Part shown: piece after piece, positions 8,258 through 19,111 of the stretch
How the letters are laid out: every line of letters starts with the position of its first letter
Position numbering within the stretch: the stretch's first letter is position 1
Assembly (NCBI GenBank): GCA_030447955.1
Contig: JAUJNY010000006.1
Coordinates: forward strand, 42,619-106,618
DNA: 64,000 nucleotides
Source: Jiangellales bacterium
Lineage (GTDB): Bacteria; Actinomycetota; Actinomycetes; Jiangellales; Jiangellaceae
Direction: 5' to 3'
Position numbers and translations under genes: made by a program
The notes under the pieces: generated by a model
Databases searched by the model: none
Seen by the model: only the letters and a program-made list of their open reading frames with translations
What the model was told of the DNA's origin: nothing

Positions 8258-8788
8258 ATGGTCGAGGTGGAGGACTACACCTTCACCGGCCCGAATGGGC
8301 CGGTCAGGCTGACCGAGCTGTTCGGGGACAAGTACCTGCTTGTGGTACAGCAGGTGATGTTCGCCCCTGACTGGGACGAGGGCTGCCCCAGTTGCACATG
8401 GGCGGTCGACAACCTCCCCGCCAATATGCAGCGCCTGTTTGACGAGGGGATTGCCTTCGCGATGGTCTCGCAAGCGCCGATCGAGAAGCTTAAGGACTGG
8501 TGCGCCAAGCGTGGCTGGAACCACGTCTGGGTTTCCTCGGCCGACACTTCGTATCACCACGACTGGGGTTGGACGCAGCAGAACGACCAGGGCGAGGAAG
8601 GACAGCTGCCCGGCTACTCCTACTACCTACTCAAGCACGGCAAGCCCTACCTGACCTACATGACCACCGCTCGTGGCACCGAGGCCATCCTGCCCGTGGC
8701 ACACATCATGGACCGCACTGTCTACGGTCGTCAGCAGGACTGGGAAGACAGCCCCGAGGGCTGGCCGCAGGAGCCAACGTACGGGTGA
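8258..8788 (+). CDS. DUF899 thioredoxin-like protein (N-terminus frameshifted)
   Basis: 176 residues from the first in-frame ATG. Family signatures: YTFTGPNGPVRLTELFGDKY, FAPDWDEGCPSCTWAVDN (the C-P-S-C motif of the thioredoxin-like fold) and LLKHGKPYLTYMTTARGTEA. The typical N-terminal helix is encoded upstream in two frames: GTG 8113 with GGGAGG before it gives VTKHDQLEAAPEVVDR, then an extra base near 8161 shifts to ARFDAALAEQVAAEKEV, which reads into this frame. The native gene was therefore probably 8113-8788. Cofactor and substrate unknown. Confidence 0.8.
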   Translation: MVEVEDYTFTGPNGPVRLTELFGDKYLLVVQQVMFAPDWDEGCPSCTWAVDNLPANMQRLFDEGIAFAMVSQAPIEKLKDWCAKRGWNHVWVSSADTSYHHDWGWTQQNDQGEEGQLPGYSYYLLKHGKPYLTYMTTARGTEAILPVAHIMDRTVYGRQQDWEDSPEGWPQEPTYG

Positions 8789-8930
8789 GGACTTGGTGCA
8801 CAGCCTCGGTCGCCGCCGTTCGAGCAGCGCCTGCAGCTGGCGTTCGTCGATTCGGCCGACCGATAGGACGAGTCAGCTCACAGGGTCCGATGCGCCTTGG
8901 GCGGTGCTGCCGCCCCGACGCGCTCAGCAG

Positions 8931-9355
8931 TCAAACACCGACCAGCAGGTGTCGTTCCGCAACCGCTGGTCGTCAAGTACGAGCTCGCGAATCGCCTCCG
9001 GGAGCTAGGCGGCCGCTCCGAGCTCGTGCGCGGCGACGTGTGCGACGGCCCCTGCCTGGCCAGCAGCGTACGCGGCATGCCGTGCTGCCCCACGCAGGTT
9101 TCTGGCCGCGCCCATTGCATGGCCGCCCGCCGCGCGAGCCTGGGTCATCTTGACCTCGCCACGCACCCAGGCGCGGGCATGCTCGATCGCCTGACGCGGT
9201 CGTGGGTCCTCAGGCTGAGCCAACTCGAAGAGCTCAAGGACGTGCTCCGCGCAAGATGCCGCCCAAAGAGCGAGGAGATGGTGATCCGAATGAGTGAGGG
9301 TCCCACCGCGGCGGATCGTCACCAAGCGAGGGTCCCGGACCTTCGAGAGGATCAT
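8931..9355 (-). pseudogene. Broken immunity-like protein gene (internal deletion plus amber stop)
   Basis: The ATG at 9355 has AAGGAG upstream and reads MILSKVRDPRLVTIRRGG, then LALWAASCAEHVLELFE, ARAWVRGEVKMTQARAAGGH and AHVAAHELGAAA, matching a family usually named putative immunity protein. A TAG stop follows at 9005, but the same frame continues LPEAIRELVLDDQRLRNDTC to WSVFDC and a stop at 8931, the normal family C-terminus. The 25-30 residues that usually separate the two segments are missing. A deletion joining TA of one codon to G of another explains the amber. The ATG overlaps the stop of the upstream acetyltransferase gene. Confidence 0.7.
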
Positions 9356-10023
9356 GGTTGGCACTCCTTGTGCTTGCATCCGCCCAACACCAAAGGGCGC
9401 GCACGCCGCGACCAGCAGGCCGGGCTCCCTCCCCCTGACAGCACAGCTGCGATCAGCGTGCGAGAGAGCCGCCCCGGGCGGCGTGGCGTCCGCTTGAGGA
9501 TCTCCGACTGACACGCGGGCAGGTCAGGTCGGGGTTCGGCAAGCCGGATCTTGTAGAGCTGCAGGTCGGCGTCAGCGCCGACAAGGGTGAACCCTGCTCT
9601 ACCAAGTGTTCGCTGGGAGGCGCCGTTATCGTCGGTGGTGTCGGCGAGGACAGTTGCTACGCCGTGGTTGGCTGCGAGGACGAGCAGCGCCATGAGGGCT
9701 TCGGCGGCGTAGCCGTGTCCCCGAGCGGACGGTGCCAAGCCGTAGCCAACTTCGACACTCTCACCGTGGGGTGTGCCCTTGAACCCGACCCCGCCGATGG
9801 CCAGCCCGTCGTCCACCCCAGAGATCTGGTAGTAGCCGAAAGGTCGCTGCTCGCCGTCCTGTTCGGTGGCGCGGAGGAAAGCACCCACGGCGGCGAGGTC
9901 GCCCGCGGATGGATAGTCCGCCGCCCATTTGTCTGTCGGCCCTGGTGCCCGAGCGCAGATGCGCCTCGTCTCGGACTCGTCGATGGCATGCAGGATTAGC
10001 CGCGTCGTCTCGATGTCCCTCAC
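9352..10023 (-). CDS. GNAT family N-acetyltransferase
   Basis: 223 residues from GTG 10023 (VRDIETTRLILHAIDESET); a TTG at 10053 is possible, and neither has a clear ribosome site. RimJ/RimL-like GNAT: VEVGYGLAPSARGHGYAAEA is the acetyl-CoA loop and DNGASQRTLGRAGFTLVGAD is motif B. The family normally ends near LQLYKIRL; a further 50 or so basic residues here are probably read-through that couples to the next gene by an ATGA overlap. Confidence 0.82.
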   Translation of the reverse strand: MRDIETTRLILHAIDESETRRICARAPGPTDKWAADYPSAGDLAAVGAFLRATEQDGEQRPFGYYQISGVDDGLAIGGVGFKGTPHGESVEVGYGLAPSARGHGYAAEALMALLVLAANHGVATVLADTTDDNGASQRTLGRAGFTLVGADADLQLYKIRLAEPRPDLPACQSEILKRTPRRPGRLSRTLIAAVLSGGGSPACWSRRARPLVLGGCKHKECQP

Positions 10024-10094
10024 ACGGCCAGCAAACCAGCACCCGGCGCACAACGACAGCCTGCGCCAGCAGGCGACCCTCTCGTGGATTGCGG

Positions 10095-12245
<2,151 letters not shown>

Positions 12246-12249
<4 letters not shown>

Positions 12250-14498
12250 GCCCCCGCGCCAGCCTCAGCGGGCGCCGGGGCGGCAGCCTCGACCTGCGCC
12301 GGCTCGGCTGCCGGCTTGGCACCGTCTTCGACGACCGGGACGAGGGAGAGCTTGCCCCGCTGGTCGACCTCGTTGACCTGCACCATGACCTTCTGGCCCA
12401 CGGAGACGACGTCGTCGACGTTGTCGACCCGCTTGCCGCCGACCAGCTCACGCATCTTGGAGATGTGCAGCAGGCCGTCCTTGCCGGGCAGCAGCGACAC
12501 GAAGGCGCCGAACGCCGTCGTCTTGACGACCGTGCCGAGGTAACGCTCGCCCACCTGCGGCATCGTCGGGTTGGCGATCGCGTTGATCGCCGTCCGGGCC
12601 GCCTCCGCGGACGCGCCGTCGGTGGCGCCGATGAAGATCGTGCCGTCGTCCTCGATGCTGATCTGGGCGCCGGTGTCGTCCTGGAGCTGGTTGATCACCT
12701 TGCCCTTGGGGCCGATGACCTCGCCGATCTTGTCGACCGGCACCTTGATCGTGATGATCCGCGGCGCGTACGGGCTCATCTCGTCCGGCTCGGTGATGGC
12801 CTCGGCCATGACGTCGAGGATCGTCATGCGAGCGGCCTTGGCCTGCTGCAGCGCCGCGCCCAGCACCGAGGCGGGGATGCCGTCGAGCTTGGTGTCCAGT
12901 TGCAGCGCGGTCACGAAGTCGCGGGTGCCGGCGACCTTGAAGTCCATGTCGCCGTACGCGTCCTCGGCGCCGAGGATGTCGGTCAGCGTGACGTAGGAGG
13001 TCTCCCCGTCGACCTCGCCGGAGATGAGCCCCATCGCGATGCCCGCCACCGGTGCCCGCAGCGGCATGCCCGCGTTGAGCAGCGCCAGCGTGGACGCGCA
13101 CACCGAGCCCATTGACGTCGAGCCGTTGGAGCCGAGCGCCTCGGACACCTGCCGGATCGCGTACGGGAACTCGGCCCGGGCCGGCAGCACCGGCAGCAGC
13201 GCGCGCTCGGCCAGGGCGCCGTGTCCGATCTCGCGCCGCTTGGGCGAGCCCACCCGGCCGGTCTCACCGGTGGAGTACGGCGGGAAGTTGTAGTTGTGCA
13301 TGTAGCGCTTGGTCTTTTCGGGCGCGAGCGTGTCGAGCTTTTGCTCGAGCGTGAGCATGTTGAGCGTGGTGATCCCAAGGATCTGCGTCTCCCCGCGCTC
13401 GAACAGCGCCGAACCGTGCGCCCGCGGGACGATACCGACCTCGGCGGACAACTGCCGGATGTCGACCAGCCCGCGCCCGTCGATGCGCACCTTGTCGCGC
13501 AGCACCCGCTCCCGGACCAGCTGCTTGGTCAGCGACCGGAAGGCCGCCCCCATCTCGCGTTCACGGCCCTCGAACGACGTGCCAGCGCGCGCAACGGCCG
13601 CCGACTCGAGCTCCTTGAGCCGGGCCTCGCGCTCGGCCTTGCTGACGATCGTCAGGGCCTGCGCCGCGTCGTCGCGGACGGCGGCCTCGACCGCGGCGTA
13701 GGCGTCCTCGCCGTACTCGGGGAAGACGGGGAACTGCCCCGTCGGCTTGGCGGCCTGGTCGGCCAGCTCCTGCTGGGCCGCACACAGCGTGGCGATGAAC
13801 GGCTTGGCCGCCTCCAGCCCTGCGGCGACGACCTCCTCCGTCGGGGCGGTACGCCCGCTCGCCACGAGGTTCCACGTCTCAGGGGTCGACTCCGCCTCGA
13901 CCATCATGATCGCCACGTCGCCGTCGGGGAGCACGCGGCCGGCGACCACCATGTCGAAGACGGCGTCACCCACCTGCTCGTACGTGGGGAAGGCCACCCA
14001 CTGGTCCTCGATCAGCGCGACGCGCACGCCGCCGATCGGGCCGCTGAACGGCAGTCCTGACAGCTGGGTCGACGAGGAGCCCGCGTTGATGGCGACGACG
14101 TCGTACGCGTCCTCGGGGTGCAGCGACATCACCGTGATGACCACCTGGACCTCGTTGCGCAGGCCCTTGATGAACGTCGGCCGCAACGGCCGGTCGATCA
14201 ACCGGCAGGTAAGGATCGCCTCCTCGCTGGGCCGGCCCTCGCGGCGGAAGAACGAGCCGGGGATCCGCCCGGCGGCATACATGCGCTCCTCGACGTCGAC
14301 GGTGAGCGGGAAGAAGTCGAGGTGCTCCTTGGGCTGGCGCGAGGCCGTGGTCGTCGAGAGGACCATCGTGTCCTCGTCGAGGAAGACGGTGGTGGAACCA
14401 CCGGCCTGCCGGGCGAGCCGCCCGGTCTCGAAGCGCAGCGTGCGCTTGCCGAAGCGGCCGTTGTCGATGACCGCCTCACTGGTGTACGGACCCGTCAC
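12246..14498 (-). CDS. pnp: Polyribonucleotide nucleotidyltransferase
   Basis: Phosphorolytic 3'-5' exoribonuclease of RNA turnover. 750 residues: two RNase PH domains (about 10-240 and 330-560, with [20 protein letters not shown] and [17 protein letters not shown]), a KH domain near 600 ([20 protein letters not shown]) and an S1 domain near 665 ([20 protein letters not shown]). An Ala/Pro-rich tail ends the protein. A 270-bp leader with interleaved inverted repeats precedes it and could mediate autoregulation. Confidence 0.98.
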
Positions 14499-14520
14499 GG
14501 GTCACCCTCCTCGGGTCGGC

Positions 14521-14619
14521 GGGGCGGTGCGCCGGAGACGAGTAGGGCCGGTCTTCGATCGAGGCCCTCGGGGGGGCGCGGAAGTCCGCACCGCCCGGGG
14601 GCCACTACCGAGGACCGGC
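14521..14619 (-). promoter_or_regulatory. pnp leader with interleaved inverted repeats
   Basis: Two inverted repeats alternate in the pnp 5' region: GGGCGGTGCG (14522-14531) with CGCACCGCCC (14587-14596), and GCCGGTCTTCG (14547-14557) with CGAGGACCGGC (14609-14619, one G-T pair). Because the arms interleave, the RNA can form either stem or a pseudoknot. pnp leaders in other bacteria are cleaved and autoregulated, but no homology to those is claimed. Confidence 0.35.
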
Positions 14620-14729
14620 GTCCGCCGCGGCGGGCCGCCCCTGCTGGAATGGCTGGGGATGGCAGCTGTTCAGTTGTTCGTGCTGTCCGGCGCTAGGCCG
14701 CGCACCACAGCGGGGACCGCAACGACGAA

Positions 14730-14758
14730 GGAGCGGCTCCCCGCGGGGTGACCGCTCC
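14730..14758 (-). terminator. rpsO transcription terminator hairpin
   Basis: GGAGCGG (14730-14736) and CCGCTCC (14752-14758) form a 7-bp GC stem starting 12 bp downstream of the rpsO stop on the minus strand, followed in the RNA by UUCGUCGUU. Confidence 0.65.
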
Positions 14759-14769
14759 CTGCTCCGGCG

Positions 14770-15039
14770 TCAACGGCGGATGCCGAGGCGCTCTCTGATC
14801 GCGCGGGCGCGCTGGATGTCGGTGGCCGTGAGGTACTTGATGAGCCGGCGCCGCTTGCCGACCAGCATGAGCAGGCCGCGGCGGCTGTGGTGGTCGTGCT
14901 TGTGGACCTTGGCGTGCTCGGTGAGATGCCTGATCCGGTGGGTGAGCAGCGCGACCTGCGCCTCGGGGGAACCGGTGTCGGTCTCGTGCAGCCCGTACTC
15001 GCGCAGGATCTGCTTCTTGGTGGCGGAGTCGGTCGGCAC
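14770..15039 (-). CDS. rpsO: 30S ribosomal protein S15
   Basis: 89 residues, exactly family length, from GTG 15039 with GGGAG before it. The sequence reads [40 protein letters not shown] and [21 protein letters not shown]15 binds 16S rRNA early in small-subunit assembly. It sits directly upstream of pnp, as in most bacteria, but with a terminator between. Confidence 0.98.
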   Translation of the reverse strand: MPTDSATKKQILREYGLHETDTGSPEAQVALLTHRIRHLTEHAKVHKHDHHSRRGLLMLVGKRRRLIKYLTATDIQRARAIRERLGIRR

Positions 15040-15155
15040 AAGGCTCCCTGTTGCTGGTCGCTGCGCGGCGCACCCGGGCATGTCCACCGGGGCTCTTTGG
15101 TCGTCCGCGGCCGTTCGACGGCGCCGCCCAGGTTATCAGCGGGGCATGACCTGCC

Positions 15156-16097
15156 CTAATCAGCCGCCAGGGCCACGCGGACGTCCTCGACGTCGCGACC
15201 GATCTGCTCGACGAGCTGATCGACGGAGTCAAAGCGCTCCTGCGCGCGCACCCGCGCCACGAACTCGACGGCGACCGGCACGCCGTACAGCTCGAGGTCA
15301 TCGCGGTCGAGGACGTACGCCTCGACCCGGCGTTGGGTGCCGTCGAACGTCGGGTTGCTGCCCACCGAGATCGCCGCTGGCATCGCTGGCGACCCCGGTC
15401 GGTCCAGCCGGCGCAGCCAGCCCGCATACACCCCGTCGGCCGGCACCGCGAAGCCCTCGGGCGCCGGCACGTTGGCAGTCGGGTAGCCCAGGGCGCGCCC
15501 GCGGTGGTCTCCCTCGACGACGACGCCCGCGACCCGGTGCGGGCGAGCGAGGACCTGCGCGGCAGCGGCCACGTCCCCGCCGGCGAGCAGCTCGCGCACC
15601 CGCGAGGAGGACCACCGTTCGCCGTCGCCGACGGGTCGTATCGCGTCGAGCGCGAAGCCCAGGTCGGCGCCCATCCGGCGAAGCAGCGTGACGTCGCCGG
15701 CGGCCCGCCGACCGAACCGGAAGTCCTCCCCGACCACCACCGCGCACGCGTGCAGGGTGCGCACCAGCGTGTCGGTGACGAAGTCCTCCGCCGACTGCTG
15801 TGAGCGCGAGCTGTCGAAGCGCATGACGTACGCGGCGTCCGCGGCTGCCTGCTCGAACAGCGCCAGCCGGTGCTCCAACGTCGTCAGCGCCGGTGGGGCG
15901 GCGTCCGGCCGGAGGACCGTCAGCGGATGCGGGTCGAACGTGAGCACGACCAGGGGAACGGCGAGCCTGCGCGCGTGCTCGCCGGCCCGGGCCAGCACGA
16001 CCCGGTGCCCCCGGTGCACGCCGTCGAAGACGCCGACGGCGACCACGGAACCCGGCAGGTCGACCGGCACGTCCGCGGACGTGCGCCAGACGTCCAC
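15156..16097 (-). CDS. ribF: Bifunctional riboflavin kinase / FAD synthetase
   Basis: Makes FMN from riboflavin and then FAD. 313 residues from GTG 16097, with AGGAGG only 3 nt upstream. The N-terminal adenylyltransferase domain has VVAVGVFDGVHRGHRVVLAR (the H-x-G-H nucleotidyl-transfer motif) and WSSSRVRELLAGGDV. The C-terminal flavokinase domain has GRALGYPTANVPAPEGFAVP and ISVGSNPTFDGTQRRVEAYV. Transcribed toward rpsO within the core translation block. Confidence 0.97.
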   Translation of the reverse strand: MDVWRTSADVPVDLPGSVVAVGVFDGVHRGHRVVLARAGEHARRLAVPLVVLTFDPHPLTVLRPDAAPPALTTLEHRLALFEQAAADAAYVMRFDSSRSQQSAEDFVTDTLVRTLHACAVVVGEDFRFGRRAAGDVTLLRRMGADLGFALDAIRPVGDGERWSSSRVRELLAGGDVAAAAQVLARPHRVAGVVVEGDHRGRALGYPTANVPAPEGFAVPADGVYAGWLRRLDRPGSPAMPAAISVGSNPTFDGTQRRVEAYVLDRDDLELYGVPVAVEFVARVRAQERFDSVDQLVEQIGRDVEDVRVALAAD

Positions 16098-16165
16098 GGG
16101 CCTCCTCGGATGGGGTGCCCCCGCCGGGGCGGCGCCGATCCTCCCACGGGCCATAGCCTGCGCTG

Positions 16166-17668
16166 GTGAGCGTGCGCGCCGACGCCTCGACGACCACGCC
16201 CCGCCCGGCCTGGGGTCCCATCCTGCTGGTGTCCACGGTGGTGGCGGCCACGCTTGTCGCGCTCGCCGGCCAGTACGGGCCGCACCGCGACGAGCTGTAC
16301 TTCCTCGCCGCCGGGAAGCGGCTCGCCTGGGGCTACCCCGACCAGCCGCCGCTGACGCCGCTGCTGGCTCGCGTCGCCGACGCGCTCGCCCCGGGTTCGC
16401 TGTACGCGCTGCGGGCGCCGAGTGCGCTGGCCGCCGCAGGCACGGTCGTGCTGGCCGGGCTGGCCGCCCGTGAGCTGGGCGGCGGCCGTACTGCCCAGGC
16501 GCTGGCGGCACTCGCCACCGCCTGCGGTGCGGTCGTGCTCGTCACCGGCCACCTGCTGTCCACGGCGACGTTCGACCTGCTCGCGTGGACCGCCGTCACA
16601 GTCCTCGCGCTGCGGGCACTGCTGCGCGACGCCCCGCGCACCTGGCTGGCGGTCGGTGCGGTCGCCGGGCTCGCCCTGCTCAACAAGCACCTGGTGCTGG
16701 CGCTGCTGGCCGGCCTGGTGGTGGGGGTGGCGCTGACGCCCGCGGCTCGCCACCACCTGCGCTCGCCGTGGGCCTGGAGCGGGGCGGCCCTCGCGCTGGC
16801 GCTGTGGGCGCCTAACCTCATCTGGCAGGCGACCCACGGCTGGCCGCAGCTGACGTTGGCCGAGGACATCAACGCCGAGTACGGCGTGCTCGGCGAGCGG
16901 CTCGGATACCTCGCCTTCCAGCTCATCCAGTTCAGCCCGCTGGCGGTACCGCTGTGGGTCGCTGGTCTGGTGGGGCTGTGGCGCGGCAGGCAGGGGTGGG
17001 CAGCGGCCCAGCCGCTGGCGTGGGCGTACGCGCTGCTGCTCGTCGGTTTTCTCGTGGTCGGCGGCAAGGGCTACTACCTGGGCGGGCTCTACCCGGCGCT
17101 GCTGGCGGTCGGGTCGGTGCTCGTGACCAGGCGCTGGGCGGAGCGGCCCCGACTGCTGGCCGCAGTGCCCGTGGCGCTCGTGCTCGGAATCCTGCCGGCG
17201 CTACCCTCGGCGCTGCCGCTGCTGCCGCCCGACCGCTTCGCCGGCTCGATCTGGCACACGCTCGGGGAGGACCAGGCGGAGACCATCGGCTGGCCGTCCT
17301 TCATCGACACGGTGGCGAGCGCGGCGGCTTCGGTCCCGGTCGACCGGCGCGACACGACGGTCGTGATGACCTCGAACTACGGCGAGGCGGGGGCCGTGGA
17401 GTGGTACGGCTCGGGGCGCGACCTGCCGCCGGCGTACAGCGGTCACAACGGCTTCGGCCTGTGGGGTCCGCCACCAGCAGACGCCGCCCCGGTGATCCTG
17501 CTGGGCTTCCGCAACCCTCCCGCCGGCGCCTTCACCGGTTGTCGGCGCACGGACGTCGTCGACACCGGCCTGGACAACGAGGAGGACGGCCGCCCCGTCT
17601 GGCTCTGCGACGGGCCGGCGCGCTCGTGGTCGCAGCTGTGGCCGGACCTGCTGCACCTCGACGCCTGA
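16166..17668 (+). CDS. GT39-like polyprenol-phosphate-sugar glycosyltransferase, integral membrane
   Basis: 500 residues with about ten hydrophobic helices between residues 20 and 360 and a soluble C-terminal tail. The first loop carries QYGPHRDELYFLAAGKRLAW, the acidic D-E catalytic-loop motif of ArnT/PMT glycosyltransferases. LLNKHLVLALLAGL and WAPNLIWQATHGWPQL are usual in actinobacterial GT39 proteins. The acceptor is unknown. The GTG lies about 7 nt after CATAGCCT, so a leaderless transcript is likely. Divergent from ribF. Confidence 0.83.
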   Translation: MSVRADASTTTPRPAWGPILLVSTVVAATLVALAGQYGPHRDELYFLAAGKRLAWGYPDQPPLTPLLARVADALAPGSLYALRAPSALAAAGTVVLAGLAARELGGGRTAQALAALATACGAVVLVTGHLLSTATFDLLAWTAVTVLALRALLRDAPRTWLAVGAVAGLALLNKHLVLALLAGLVVGVALTPAARHHLRSPWAWSGAALALALWAPNLIWQATHGWPQLTLAEDINAEYGVLGERLGYLAFQLIQFSPLAVPLWVAGLVGLWRGRQGWAAAQPLAWAYALLLVGFLVVGGKGYYLGGLYPALLAVGSVLVTRRWAERPRLLAAVPVALVLGILPALPSALPLLPPDRFAGSIWHTLGEDQAETIGWPSFIDTVASAAASVPVDRRDTTVVMTSNYGEAGAVEWYGSGRDLPPAYSGHNGFGLWGPPPADAAPVILLGFRNPPAGAFTGCRRTDVVDTGLDNEEDGRPVWLCDGPARSWSQLWPDLLHLDA

Positions 17669-17704
17669 CCTGGCGCCCTCAGTCCCGGATGCCCCCGGCC
17701 CCGG

Positions 17705-18376
17705 CTAGAACTCCGAGCGCAGCACCACCTCGCCGCTGGCGGCGCGTACGGCGAAGCCCGTTGTGTCGTCGCGCAGGACAGCAGCGTTGAGGTTGCACTG
17801 CACGGGGTTCTCACCGGTACCGAGGAACGCCCCGGCGGGGAACTCCTGGCCGCCGGTGCCCAGCAGGCTGACCTGGTAGACACCGCCGTCGTCCAGCCCG
17901 GACGCCACCAGCTTGATCTCGGTCCCCCAGGTGTGGGCGACGAGGTTGGCGCTGGCGTCGACGCCGGGCGCCAGCTCCGCCACCGCCACGCTCTCCAGCG
18001 GCACCGGCGCGAGCTCCGACTCCGTGCCAAAGATCTGCAGCCCGCCGAGCACGACCACCGCTGCCGCGGCGGCCGCCGCCATGCTCCCGAACACCGCCCG
18101 CCGGGTGCGCCACTGCTGCTCGCGCCGGGCCTCCCGGCGGACATTGAGTTCGATCTGCGCCGCCAGGTCGGCGGGCGGGCGCGGCAGGTCGAGCACCGCG
18201 GCGGGGTCAACGTCGCGCAGGGCGGCGGCGACCGGCGCGAGCTCGGCGTACTCGGAGCGGCAGAGGTCGCACCCCTCGAGGTGGTCACGCACGCGACGGG
18301 CCTCGCTCGGGTCGAGGTGGCCCAGGATGTACGCGCCGAGGGACTCGCGCAGCTCGCGGTGAGCGTCCTCGCTCAT
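17705..18376 (-). CDS. RskA-type zinc-binding transmembrane anti-sigma factor
   Basis: 223 residues. The cytoplasmic N-terminal ZAS domain has H32-LEG-C36-DL-C39 (RDHLEGCDLCRSEYAEL), which binds and sequesters the cognate sigma. One helix spans about 95-115 (AVFGSMAAAAAAAVVVLGGL). The outer RskA-type domain ends with VYQVSLLGTGGQEFPAGAF. The ATG overlaps the stop of the sigma gene. Release probably needs regulated proteolysis; a Rip1-type site-2 protease is encoded at 40948-42258. Confidence 0.92.
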   Translation of the reverse strand: MSEDAHRELRESLGAYILGHLDPSEARRVRDHLEGCDLCRSEYAELAPVAAALRDVDPAAVLDLPRPPADLAAQIELNVRREARREQQWRTRRAVFGSMAAAAAAAVVVLGGLQIFGTESELAPVPLESVAVAELAPGVDASANLVAHTWGTEIKLVASGLDDGGVYQVSLLGTGGQEFPAGAFLGTGENPVQCNLNAAVLRDDTTGFAVRAASGEVVLRSEF

Positions 18377-18993
18377 GGGTTCACCTCCATCTCCTCCATG
18401 ACGACCCGCAGCGCCTTGAGCCCGTAGAAGACCCGACTGCGCAAGGTGCTGATCGGGATGCCGAGCTGCGCCGCCACCTCGGCGTAGGGACGGTCCTTGA
18501 GATAGGTCTCGACGATGGCCTGCCGGTGGTCCTCACCTATGCGGCCCAACGCCTCCTCCACGAGCCACCCCCGCAACAACCGGTCGGTGGGGTCAACGCC
18601 GGCCGGGCCGAGGTCAGGCGCCTCACTGGCGTCGAGCGGGTCCCGGTCCCACGGTCGCGTGCGTAGGGAGCGCACATGGTCGACGACGACGTTGCGCGCG
18701 ATGACGAACAGCCACACCCGCAGGCTGGACAGCCGCGGGTCGTAGCGGTCGGCGGCCCGCCAGGCCCGCAGGAACGTCTCCTGCACGACATCTTGTGCCG
18801 CGCCGGGGTCGTGCAGCGAGCGCAGGGCAAAGCGGTACAGCTCCGCGCCGTGGGCGGTATATGCGGCGCGTACGCCCTCCTCCCCACCGAGGGCGTGCGT
18901 GCGTACCTCCCGACGGAGGGCCATCGTCTGCCGGACCTGCCTTTCCCGCAGCCGCTGCCCCCGGACCTGACGAACCAAGCCCGGCATCCACAC
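18373..18993 (-). CDS. ECF sigma factor (SigK/SigL-like)
   Basis: Region 2: AELYRFALRSLHDPGAAQDV, VQETFLRAWRAADRYDPRLS and VWLFVIARNVVVDHVRS. Region 4: LGRIGEDHRQAIVETYLKDR, PYAEVAAQLGIPISTLRSRV. Coupled by ATGA to the RskA-type anti-sigma gene. The start is unsure: ATG 18993 gives 206 residues and ATG 18924 gives 183. The best ribosome site nearby (AGGAGG at 19014-19019) precedes a GTG at 19006 in another frame, so an N-terminal frameshift cannot be excluded. Confidence 0.9.
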   Translation of the reverse strand: MWMPGLVRQVRGQRLRERQVRQTMALRREVRTHALGGEEGVRAAYTAHGAELYRFALRSLHDPGAAQDVVQETFLRAWRAADRYDPRLSSLRVWLFVIARNVVVDHVRSLRTRPWDRDPLDASEAPDLGPAGVDPTDRLLRGWLVEEALGRIGEDHRQAIVETYLKDRPYAEVAAQLGIPISTLRSRVFYGLKALRVVMEEMEVNP

Positions 18994-19111
18994 GGCCGTT
19001 CGACACGACTGACCCTCCTGGCACCTGCGCTTGACCGTGTATACGCGGGGGACGTCACTACCGTTGAACGCTGGCCCACTCTGTCACGCGCGCAACGCCG
19101 GGGGCTGGTGC

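Noticed and set aside
12448-14479. Several long frames antisense or out of frame to pnp
   Set aside because: Shadows of a highly biased gene; low-complexity Arg/Gly/His composition and no motifs.
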